From Isoetes taiwanensis (taxonomy: Eukaryota; Streptophyta; Lycopodiopsida; Isoetales; Isoetaceae): DNA of 64,000 nucleotides. The notes under the pieces are model-generated. The model was not told the origin of the DNA, did not search any database, and worked only from the letters and a program-made list of their open reading frames with translations. The translations under genes and the position numbers were made by a program. Within the stretch, counting starts at the first letter, position 1, and each line of letters opens with the position of its first letter. Shown one piece after another: positions 11,054 through 20,815 of this stretch. Location of the stretch: assembly GCA_021234155.1 (NCBI GenBank), contig JAJEKV010000093.1:2029712-2093711 (forward strand), read 5' to 3'.

Positions 11054-12370
11054 TGAGAATTTCAAAATCTTTGAACATGAGGCATTGCGAGAATGATTCT
11101 GAGATCCCTAATTGGTGGGAACTGCCAAGAAGAAGACTTTGGTCCTGATACAGTTCCTTTATCAGAAATATCTATAACATATGATTGAGTTTCCAAGCAT
11201 GTATTAGGTCTCCACATAGGTGATCCTCCGTTACTCTGTTTCAGAGTCAGAAATCTAGAGGTCAGAGGAGGCACAGGTGAATTTCCATCAAGTTGACCAA
11301 TTCTGAGCACTATTTCCATTGCAAAGTACTTTTCAGTAACTTGGCTCGCACATCCATCTTGGCTTGGAACCGCTTTGCATCATAGAATCAAGTGTAGAGT
11401 GTAATACAATAATGTTAGCCTTGTGCATTCCCTCCATTATGTGGTTATCAATTGGCTTAAAAAAGAAATTACTTCCTTTACATCATTTGTTGTTGTAGAA
11501 TGTTTTTGACAGTGTGTGGTGGCAAGTCCCATCAATCTGAAAGTTATAGAAAGCAAGAGCATCAGGTTAACCTTTTACTCGATAACACCAACCATGAGAG
11601 CTAACGATTTTACCTTGAAAATGTTGCTTTATCATATATTCTAATCTAGTGCTACCTGCAAAAGTTAAGCACAAATTAAACTTTGTAACCTATGAAAGTA
11701 TTGCACAAAGCATCTCGAAGGAAAGCATACAACATTATTAAACACATAGTCCATCAAACATTACTCCCAAAGACAAAATAGCCATGGCTTTAGTTTCAAG
11801 CCAACAAACCAACTTAAAAAAGTAAATATAAGAATGTAAATGGTGGTCTAATAGAAGCATGGGATCCAAAGAAGAATCAAAATTGGTTGGCCATAGCTTT
11901 ACCCTGCAGAAATCACTATACCCTGTTGTGCTTGGTATGCACTGACTTTGATGAGATCAGGGATAAAAACAATGAGCTTGCCTTATAAAGATAATGCAAT
12001 CAGGGATTCTTGAGTTCTTTGAAGTGCAGAAGCATTGGGTAAAACCCTGTGGACGTTACATCCACCTTACTATGATTTCACAAGTTACAGTCTGGCCACT
12101 TTGCAGGAAGCATGAGGGGCCTACACTGCAGTGAAAGGAATTTTCAATGAATTACTTCCTCTAGCAATCCTGTGCATTCCTTTCCATTCTGCAAATAACA
12201 CTAAGGTGGTCAGATCTGCAATTAATCTTCTTAACCTTTTACATTCAGGATCACTCTTTATGGTAGTCTGAATACCTTTTCCTGCCTCAATATTCATGAA
12301 TTCAAAAGCAAAGAAGAGCTAAAGCATTGGTCTAGAAGTAGTCGAATAGATATGCCTTTAAATGTTTTAT
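11054..12370. other. Duplicated non-coding sequence
   Basis: Pairs with 52063-53390. The minus-strand frame at 11062-11319 is broken in copy B by differences at CTG/CAG and shows no motif. This stretch may include introns of the WDR20-like gene. Confidence 0.45.
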
Positions 12371-12374
12371 TGAC

Positions 12375-12447
12375 GATATATAAAGAAAAAGTGGAGCGAG
12401 AAATTGCTCAACATGAAGCTTGGAAAGAAAATGGCATGAAATGGGAA
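12375..12447 (+). other. Possible unassigned exon
   Basis: A plus-strand frame reads REIAQHEAWKENGMKWEQ and ends at CAG followed by GTACTA, a plausible splice donor. The copy B counterpart (about 53395-53478) keeps most of this but shifts frame once. I do not recognise the family. It lies upstream of the WDR20-like exons in the same orientation and could belong to that gene or to nothing. Confidence 0.25.
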
Positions 12448-12887
12448 CAGGTACTAGTATGTGCTAGAAATGACCTTACTGCTTAGAATCTTCTTGACCA
12501 ACCCATTTGGTCCACAGACAATAACAAACTGCCCTTCTATTCTTGGATCCTCAAACCCCTTAATATTGGCACTGCATGATCCTGGAAAGATATTGGCGCA
12601 ATGCACTGTAATAAAAAAAGGTTATCTTGTCAGTAGGTATATTGCATCCTGTAATTGTATAGGGTGTTAAGTACAGTTATTATCAAGCATGATGTAGCGC
12701 ACCGTATCTAGTAACTTCCCTGATCATTAATAGTAGCGACTTCACGGATTATTAATAGGAGTGTCGAGATATGCATTGTGTGGATTTACAAATCATTCGA
12801 TTGCCTTCATGTAGGACACATAAAATGAAAGTCGATGGCAGCTTATGTGCAAAGATATGTTGTTTGCTTATGCTCTATGTGATGTTT

Positions 12888-14660
12888 CACAACTGATGCA
12901 TTGCGATTGCATGGGTACTCCATAGTGAAAACCTCTTTGCAATTGCTCATGCAGATGGTAATAACTATTTCTATGATAAGGTACACAATGAAGCAATTTC
13001 TTTCAATGTAAGGTCATGCATTAATGGCTCTAGGTGTAGCATGTTTAATGTATTGGAATTTTGAGGATTGTGAGGGTCAACAATTATAGGGCATGCAGTA
13101 GTTACAGGGCATGCAGTTCTGTTTATAACTAGAAGTATTAAGTGGGAATTTGTATTCATAGGTGTAAAAGAAACTCCTATCATGCTTAACACAAATTTAT
13201 CTAGAATAATATGTCTCCTCTTCATGTCTTGTTGTTTGTCCTTTCGTGCCAGCGTCCAAGATGAGCAAATGCAAATTGATAGCCAATTTTACTTAAGGAA
13301 GCATGGTAAAACATTTGAAAGGTTTTCAGGCTCATTTAATCTACCGTAAGGTCAATTCTGCACCCATTAACTTTGAGTACTTCATGGAGAGAAGAGAAAT
13401 CTTATCTTGAAATCTACTGTTGAAGTTCTCATAGCTTTCTCAGTGATTAAAATCCTACAACTTTTCTGCTGCCAAAATGGTGTGCATAAATAATTCTTAA
13501 ATCTCTATTACCATTTTATCCTGCACCAAACTTTTACTCACCATGATATGGTAACTTTTCTCTATGTTGTTGTCATCTACGGCTTTTCAAAATGAAGCAT
13601 TATTTGCAAAATGTCATTCGCATAGATTATATTAACGAGTCTCAATGTACAGTTGCAAGTGTATTAAGCACATCTTATTAATAAAGTATGATGTTTGTCA
13701 TTCATATTTTTCAGTCCAAATGGGAAGTATATTTTAACAAGAGGAGAAGATGATTTGGTGCAAGTATGGAGTATGGAAGATCATGTTGTTGTTGCTTAAG
13801 GTGAGGGATATAATTCCTGGGTGAGTTTCCATCAGAAGATATGTGGTAGGGCTTAGGTAACCTTAATGCCTGAAAAATTATATTGTATTTGTTCTCTTCT
13901 AATGCATAGGAGTTAAAATAGATTCCTTCAACTGTTGTCACAGGTTAGTCAAGTTGCATTTGATCCATATTGGTTTTCACCTGGTGCAGCTGGTGAAACA
14001 ACTTATTGATTTGGATCGGTGGGTTAGGTATACTATTGCTTCACCTGAAATCTTGCCAGTCAGATTGAAACCATCTATTTGCATCAAGTTTTCTCCAGCT
14101 GGCTAATCATTCAATATCTTTTTTTGTTGAAGGACGTCAGACTTTATTCAATCAAAGAGTCAAATACAAGTATAAATGCAGAGACAGGAATAAAATCTCA
14201 GCGGATAAGCGGAGACCCACCGAGTGAATGCATAGTAAAGTTGGATGTCTCCCGAACTAGGTTATGGTTATAATCAGGATACGCAACTGCTTCTTTTGGA
14301 TTTAGCAATGGATGAGGTGGTTGTGCCACTCAGAAGATTAGCTCCATCTTGCCCATCTCCATCATATAGTGGAAATAGTAATGGGCAAGCAACAAAGGTT
14401 GATGGTTCACATTCAGCAGGTGTTCTTCAACCATCTCCCCTCAGGAAAGAGGTCCCAAAGTTGGTACCTTTAATGTCATAGTGGGGTGCATCCAGAGCCT
14501 CTTTCTGGACTTTCTTTTACCCGTGATTCCATAATGGCTGCTTCTCATGAAGGGCATATTAAAATTTGGGATAGAGCAGTTCCTGATGATTTCTTCGTTG
14601 GCAGTGCAGAGAATTCTGTTGGAAGTCTGAAACATAGACAACAATCAAAAAGTAGCAATC
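12888..14660 (+). pseudogene. WDR20-like WD40-repeat gene fragment (copy A)
   Basis: Four exon-like blocks match the order of plant WDR20/creC-type WD40 proteins. Block 1 (12897-12980) reads IAIAWVLHSENLFAI, then HADGN and FYDK, before a GT donor. Block 2 (13715 to about 13818) reads GEDDLVQVWSMEDH and GEGYNSW, after TTTTCAG and before GTGAGT. Block 3 (13944-14027) reads VAFDPYWFSPGAAGET. Block 4 (14278-14660) reads DTQLLLLDLAMDEVVVPLRR, VPKLVPLM and GHIKIWDR. The exon for the central WD repeats between blocks 1 and 2 is missing. Stops occur in place of Trp (TAA, about 13799), Arg (TGA, about 14009) and Gln (TAG, 14025), and there is a frameshift near 14480. The family acts as a scaffold for ubiquitin-specific proteases in animals and fungi. 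This copy cannot make it. Confidence 0.82.
14119..14224 (-). mobile_element. Very short LINE 3' end in a pseudogene intron, copy A only
   Basis: About 106 bp absent from copy B (joined at about 55176). On the minus strand it ends GAATAAAGTCTGACGTCCTT, then C-rich sequence and a short A run. This resembles the 3' end of the poly-A LINE at 10500-11053 (GAATAAGAGGTTGTCGTCCT). No clear target duplication. Confidence 0.45.
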
Positions 14661-14854
14661 ACAAACAGTAAGGATATATTAGCATTATCCTCTTTGGGCC
14701 AGTGCCCCAGCCAATGACTTTAAACTTCAAAGGTGTTGTGCATTTGACATCCCTTTCTGATCCAACTTGGTGGCCATTCCTATTCTATCAACAATAATAT
14801 TTAGGTGTTGAATTTGAGGAAATGTATCAAGCTTTTTGACCTGAGAGTTAATCT

Positions 14855-15702
14855 GTGATGTTCCCTACCAAATATACGACACCCGGTCGTACATCTCGCA
14901 GGAAATTCCCCATCCAGCCCTACGGCCGCATATCCCTCCGTCTATCCCGCACCCCAATGTACCCTTGGTGTGGAAAGGGAACACGGAGGTGTCTTGGGTG
15001 CCCTTCCCCTATGGACTCCTATAACAGCGGAAGCATAACACAACGTCAGCACTAACAACAATAGTACATCAAACTACCTCAAAGGGTAGCACGTCCATAC
15101 ATCCATAAATACAACAAGGATAATGTCATGCCATAAAAACATGAGAGCTCTTACCTAGGCTCAGACTTGCAAGGGAAGTAGACAGCTGGGCCTCAAGATA
15201 GAGCAGACCGAGATATAACAATGGCTTGGCTGGCTATAGACCATTGTGGCTAGGGTTGACAACTCCATCCGCCCTTCCTGTGCATACTTTTCAGACTAGC
15301 TAGATCGGGATCTGGCGTGACTATAGCCTTCTGGAGACGTAATCCTACCCAGTGGAACTACTCCGGGTTGCATCTCCCCAGTCCGATGAGGCAGGAAGGG
15401 TTGCATCTACCCTTCCTGAGGTCTAGTAGTTTCGTGGGCGGCTAGAGAATCGTGGCGACACACAATCCGTCCCTGACTGAATTCCCTAAAACAAGAGCCA
15501 GGCCATACCTGCAACTCTTGAGAGGCAGGGCAACACCATTGCCCCAAGAGGTATCAGACCCATACCCGGCCCACTCAAAGTGACCGACTATAGGCCTAGC
15601 CCGCTATGGATTCCCAGTAGCCGCGCTCAGCAGGGACCTCCCTCCACTTTGCCACTAGGAGGGTTTATCGTCGAGAGCCCTTCATAGACTTGAAGAAATT
15701 CT
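14855..15702. mobile_element. Probable LTR or retroelement-derived block (copy A)
   Basis: A conserved non-coding block of about 850 bp. It starts near TGTGATGTTCCC and contains CTATAACAGCGGAAGCATAA, a string I associate with plant LTR-retrotransposon LTRs, then a CG-richer half. No matching second LTR is seen in the copy. It may be a solo LTR. Orientation is not determined. Copy B has the same block at about 55805-56660. Confidence 0.35.
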
Positions 15703-15822
15703 TCATGTCCTTGAGTCGAAGATCCTTGCCAACGTTGCACAAAATATTTCGGGATCATCCTCCTTCTAATGCTCGAGCTATTTGAGGGGGCGGAGCGGTG
15801 GTGCCATCGCCGCTACTCTTTG

Positions 15823-17145
15823 TCAAAGCGCGTCCTTAGATGACCCCTGGGCGGTCGAGGCTATAGAGTGCCACGGATCCTTTGAAGAGGATATGCGTGA
15901 TCCGTGTTCTCCATCATCTTGGCATCTTTGGCGAACCCTATAAGTGCAATCAAAAGTGCCACGGACTCCTCTCCTCGTAGGTTGAAGTCCTTGTGGAATA
16001 CTATCATTTGGCCTTGTCTTAGGATTTGGAAGATAGTATCGAAGGGCCTTCCCCCTCACGGGTCCCCGCCAACTATGATCCTATACCCTTCCTTTTTGCC
16101 ACTTCACCGTGGGGTGTCTACCGCTAGGAGGTCTTCATGGTCCCTCCACATGGTGGTTGCATTGTCTAAGTTGATCTTGCTAGACCCCTCGCATGCTTTG
16201 CGCTCCAAGCGGGTCGGCTAGAGCTTGGGCCTCTTCCTATTTTGTCTGACTGCTTTGAATTTCTTGAAATTCCTCCTCTGAATGACTGGTATTTGGTGGT
16301 GATACATCTACCTTATGTACTCATATGCGCAATATCGACATCGTTTTCACCGCCATAAGAATGTGGATTACGCTACCTCACTTGGAACTTCATGATAGGA
16401 GTAGTCGATGGGGTCCTTCTGGTTTGTCCCTCGCAATCAGCCCCATGAGTTCGATGTTGAGCCCCTTTTTCTATGCAGTATGGGAGATGGAGAATGTTGT
16501 TGGCAAAAAAATACTTCTTCCCTTCAATCACCACCGGAGATAGGGTCGTGATGCCTATAGGTGGTTCATTGGCTCTCCTGATATCTTCATCGTGCCTCGT
16601 TATCCACCTCGCCATCCTTGATGCTAGTCTGCTCTCCTCCTCCTGTTCGTCATCCCCTTTCTCTTCACAGTCTTCTTCGATTTGAAGTGCCCATGCGGAT
16701 GTGCCGTGGTAGACGGACTCCGAGAGGCATCAAACTCGTGGATGAGGCCCTGATCTACCCTCGTGTTGAGGGGTGCAAGGTCCAAAGGCTGAATGGAAGG
16801 CTCCCCCACACTGTTGATGGCTCTGAAGTGCATGAACGGAGATAAGGCTGCGTATGCTGAGATATACCGATGCATATGAGCCTTACAACTCATGTAGTCA
16901 GGCATGTTCTTCATCCTATCCCACAAAGCGGCCCTTGACTCTAGATCCTCCCGTAAAACTTTACTTAATGACTCTAGGGGGATACCACCACGCCTCCTCT
17001 CGGAGGAATGCGACTTCCCGTGTGTCAGAGTCAAAGTTGCATGGAGATCAAAGAGATAGTCAAAGACATGGAAGCCCTCTTCTGTTGGGAACTCACCGAT
17101 GTGGTTGGCACTGTCGTGCCATTCAACAAAGTTTGTGGGCGCCAT
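15823..17145 (-). pseudogene. Unrecognised minus-strand coding remnant, copy A only
   Basis: The clearest part is a 173-residue open frame (17145 down to 16624) starting MAPTNFVEWHDSANHIGEF, mostly helical and charged, with an Arg-rich end. Further down the same strand, 16615-16373 reads PPIGITTLSPVVIEGKKYFF, and 16050-15850 reads FDTIFQILRQGQMIVFHKDF, then EESVALLIALIGFAKDAKMM, in shifted frames. These look like one decayed protein of about 400 residues. Its position next to an LTR-like block suggests a retroelement gag or accessory protein, but I recognise no domain. The segment is absent from copy B. Confidence 0.4.
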
Positions 17146-17339
17146 TGAGCAGAGATTGGATTAGAAAATGGTTGGGGAATATTCACAAGGAGCTGGAAAA
17201 TCGCCTAGAGGGGATGAGAGCAAACTTGGTGAAGGAAAAATATCAAATGAGGTCTCTTTTTCTAGACTAAGGATGCCTAGGTTTCCGTGCCCATGACTTC
17301 TTGCTAGGGTAGACCTATGTTCCAAGGCTATAGATGTTC

Positions 17340-18717
17340 AAATTAGGTAACATCAGAAGTGCAAATCTAAGCAGAACAAAGGTCATTGATTCTTTCAGTG
17401 CTACATCTAGGGTTCACTTAAAACATGGATAAATGCATCAGCATTAGAGATATTTCTAATGATTATATCTCTGGTATCAAATGTATTCATTCCAATGACT
17501 CAACTAAAATGCTAGGGATGCCTCTATCCACAAATCTAGCTCTAAAAGGTCTATGGTCTCCAATCATCTCTCGTATCAAAAAGAAATTGACTAATTATGG
17601 TAGTTGCCTATCTCTGGCTGGAAGATCTATTATTGCAAATAATGTGATTGCTAGCTCTCACATATATTTTTCATCTGCTCTTCTTGCTCCAAAGTCTATA
17701 TACCAACAATTAGAAAGCATCATATGGTTAATTGGAAATCAATATCCAGAAGCAAAAATCGGGGGGTGGGGGTGGGTGGGTCTTGGCTGTAAGAATCTCC
17801 TTCTATGGGGTATGCTTTGGTGGTAAATATGTTTGGAGGTCTCTATATCAAACCAATAACATTGTCTTTCTTGAAGTTATATTAAAGGGCACCCTTAGGT
17901 TATGCATCATCTCCCTTCTTACGCTTTCTTTAATTTGCGGGTTGGAGCCAACACTTCTTTCCTTATGAGAAATCTTATCTTTGCTTGGAATATTTCTCCA
18001 CGAGCTTTTTAAGCATATTGATCTTCAAAAGCTGTCACCACCGGATCAAGCATTTTTGGAATCCTTACTTATCCGGAGACAACTATACTCCTTTGGCTAT
18101 ATTGCACCCCATGATCTATAAAAAATGGAGTGAGCTCAACATTGTGCATTTAGGTGACCTCGGAGTTAATAATAGATGGATCACTTGGACTGCTCTTAAG
18201 CAAAAAAAGTCGAGGTACCCTCTCTCCGACGTAAATCTCTTCAAGCATATAATGCAAAAGATTAGTGGGCGAAATTTAGATGCCAATCCAAATTCTGTGC
18301 ATGATTGGACTCTTAATAATAAAGGGGCATATAAAGTTTCCATAATTTACAAATTCCTGAATAGGCCATGCAATCCTTCTAAGGCCAAGATTTTCTGGAA
18401 TATCTCGGATGACATTGAATTTAAATTATTCAATAATATATGGAATTCATATTTAACTCCTAAGGTTGAATATTTCATTTGGCTTGTTGCAAATGGTAGT
18501 GCTCCAAATCTTGCATCCTTTGCTAAACATCAAGCTAGAATTGCTGCTCCTATTGATTCTCGTTGCCCCTTGCATTGTAACAACATTGAGGATATGACCA
18601 TATTTTTATCTTTCCCAAACCTTGCTCTTTTTGGAGCTGGTTTGAACATTTCTTCAATATTCCCAAACCTACCTCTTTGCTGAACTTCTTATTAAATGAT
18701 GACGCATTCATAAATTC
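17340..18717 (+). pseudogene. LINE ORF2 C-terminal half: RT thumb and zf-RVT (copy A)
   Basis: The frame at 17425-17826 reads LGMPLSTNLALKGLWSPIIS, then KKLTNYGSCLSLAGRSIIAN, the region just after the catalytic palm in L1-type plant reverse transcriptases. After a frameshift near 17760, GKYVWRSL follows. From about 18106 to 18683 a second frame gives a zf-RVT domain: TPKVEYFIWLVANG, then CPLHCNNIEDM. The order of domains is normal, so the element was once continuous through 17838, the point where copy B is truncated. The 5' half, including the YxDD palm, is missing. Confidence 0.8.
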
Positions 18718-18770
18718 CCATAGGCCGATTGGTCTCAGTGGACGATAAAAAAAACTATTCTATTCTATTC
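18718..18770 (+). mobile_element. 51-bp 3' stub of the TATTC-tailed LINE, copy A only
   Basis: CCATAGGCCGATTGGTCTCA, then GTGGACGATAAAA, then three TATTC repeats match, in inverse orientation, the last 60 bases of the LINE at 59743. In copy B the flanks AAATTCC and TTATCTTATATTGC are contiguous at 57531-57550. It is an extreme 5' truncation. Confidence 0.82.
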
Positions 18771-18795
18771 TTATCTTATATTGCTTTGCAGAATG

Positions 18796-19922
18796 TTTTA
18801 AAGGTCCAGATTTGAAATTTTTTTGAGAGCTCCATTCCAGCTGCGTTTCTTTCTTATTTATTATATTTTTTGTATTCTAGCTTGTGTTTAAGCTCTATCT
18901 TGAACAGACAACTTGCCAAGCGGGCAAAGCCTTTGGAAGAAAAGGGCATCTAGTCAGGTTCAGGGGTATGTTTTGCCTCTTATTAGATCCAAGCTTCATG
19001 ACATTGGAAGCAGTTTCATTGGTTGGAAACACCAAAAGCTTTATATCCATGACATGCTTTTTAAAAAACAGAACAGATTTTTCCTAGAATTTGTTTGAAG
19101 GAAGAAAAAGATTTTTCCTGGGTTTTTCCTACCAGCGGGCTAAGGCGATGATGCCCGCTGCGATGGTTATGATGCTACACACGGGGAGCGGATGCAAGTT
19201 ATATTGTAATCAATGAAGTTGGGAGCACGAATTCACTGTTTGCGAGTTGCCATGATAAAATCCCCAACAAGAAAATCTGGAGGCTTGTCAGCCATTGCAG
19301 GACCTCTTTGCATCTTCTGGTAATCATTGGCAGATGGATTCAAAGTGCCACTTGCAGGGATCGGGATAAGGAAATGCTAAGGAAAAATAAGGTAGTCTAC
19401 CTCAACAAGAACAACGCTAGCCATAAATATTGCTTCCTATATTTGTATGGTTTGTGGCTTTTAGATACTCATTCAATTGTTTAGGGTTGCCTAACGAGGG
19501 TGACATTAAATCTAAGTTGGCTAATGACATTTAAGTTGGTTGTGTCGTGCTTTATGGCTTATATGGAAAATATAAGCCCCGTTTTTTTGAAAAGGATCAT
19601 TTACTTATCCTTCTAAAGCACATTATTCATTTGTGCATTACTTTGATTTGCACCAGCTTTTATTAATTGTCAAATGGCGCAGTTACACTATTTAAGCATT
19701 GAAGCATTTAAGTCTAGCTTTAAGCTTTGAATAATATGGTATGTTTGGACATGAAGTTTTTGATAAATTGTATCTATCTCCTTTAAATGGCTTGCATGTC
19801 ATTAAGGCGTTACCATATGCATGTAGATGTCATTGATACAATTTTGAAGGCCTAAGGTTGATCTCGATCAAGTTGCAAATCCCTTAAGCATGGAGGCGAC
19901 ATTGGCATTATTGGATTTGATA
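18796..19922. other. Spacer between copies A and B
   Basis: No homology to other parts of the window. If the duplication is a true tandem, this is the left part of unit B and its partner lies left of the window. Two short overlapping plus-strand frames at 18884-19098 show no recognised motif. Confidence 0.5.
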
Positions 19923-20815
19923 GATCGTAAAAGGTAGGTAAATTGATGTTTTGGGTGCAATTTTGGTCCGGCCTTTGTAAAGGCAATGCGGACTCTAAAC
20001 AAGGCATCAATGCAATGCACTCGAAATCTTACAAGGATTAAACTCGCGCTTGCCAATCAACTAGTGAAGGAGCTAAGCCATGGTGACATTGTTGTTATCC
20101 AAGGTAGCGGGGGATCTCATATGGAGTTGATATCACATCGCGTGGGCATTACATTTTGGGTAGTAAGAATGGAGGCAATTAGGAAAAATGGTTTTGTGTA
20201 TGCTAGTAAGTTGTATGTTGCTATTCGATTGGGCTGAATTTCTATTCTTTGAATTTTTTATGTTGTATCTTTGTTATTACAGTGGGCTTAACTCTCATTC
20301 TTATCCTTGTTCCTTATCATGTTTTATAAAAAAAGGCTCTCAAGTGTTTTGTCCAACTATTTTCTTGTCGGAAGAGCTTGTCACATTAGGTTTGAGGCTT
20401 ATTAGCTTTGTCTAGCTTGTTAACATATTGCTGCTTGTCCATTAGCATTTGAGGTTAATCCCATGCAATTCTATCTATGTGAAAATTGGTTTCACTTACT
20501 TCATTTCTCTTTCCAACCTTGTACTTCTCAAAAGCAACTATATATAAATTTTAATTGGAACCTCCTTGTCTCAGCGATGCGAGGCACCCGGCCGAGATCG
20601 AGCGTATCACCAGAACAATAAGAAAGCCGGGACGTGGAAGAATTATACCAGGCGTGCACTCAAATTCACACCCTCACCCTATAGCCCCATAACCTTCACT
20701 CCAACCCGGTTTACTTTTGCGAGCAAAAAAGGAAACGAAAACTTTAATGAGTTGTTGCTTTGGTGATTTGGTGCTACTTTTAAAGTTGGTGACATGGAAT
20801 TAAGACACTAGAACA

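Larger units (their letters stand above)
1..18795 (+). repeat. Copy A of a direct tandem duplication
   Basis: Almost every stretch of this interval recurs in the same order and orientation between about 19923 and 57560. The match starts at the window edge, so the unit probably begins further left. It fades at about 18795, inside a LINE reading frame that continues unbroken in copy B. Gaps in the pairing are individual insertions or deletions listed separately. Outside CTG/CAG sites the copies are nearly identical, so the duplication looks recent. An assembly that placed two haplotypes end to end would give the same picture. Confidence 0.93.

Noticed and set aside
12481-12600. Minus-strand frame reading NIKGFEDPRIEGQFVIVCGP
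   Set aside because: It is short, lacks flanking splice sites, breaks in copy B, and overlaps a possible plus-strand exon. Chance cannot be excluded.
14880-15010. A third member of the GC-rich hairpin family
   Set aside because: TGGGTGCCCTTCCCCTATGG resembles a hairpin arm, but no complementary arm is present.
19868-20237. Candidate host gene at the start of copy B
   Set aside because: Frames on both strands are broken in copy A and show no family motif.
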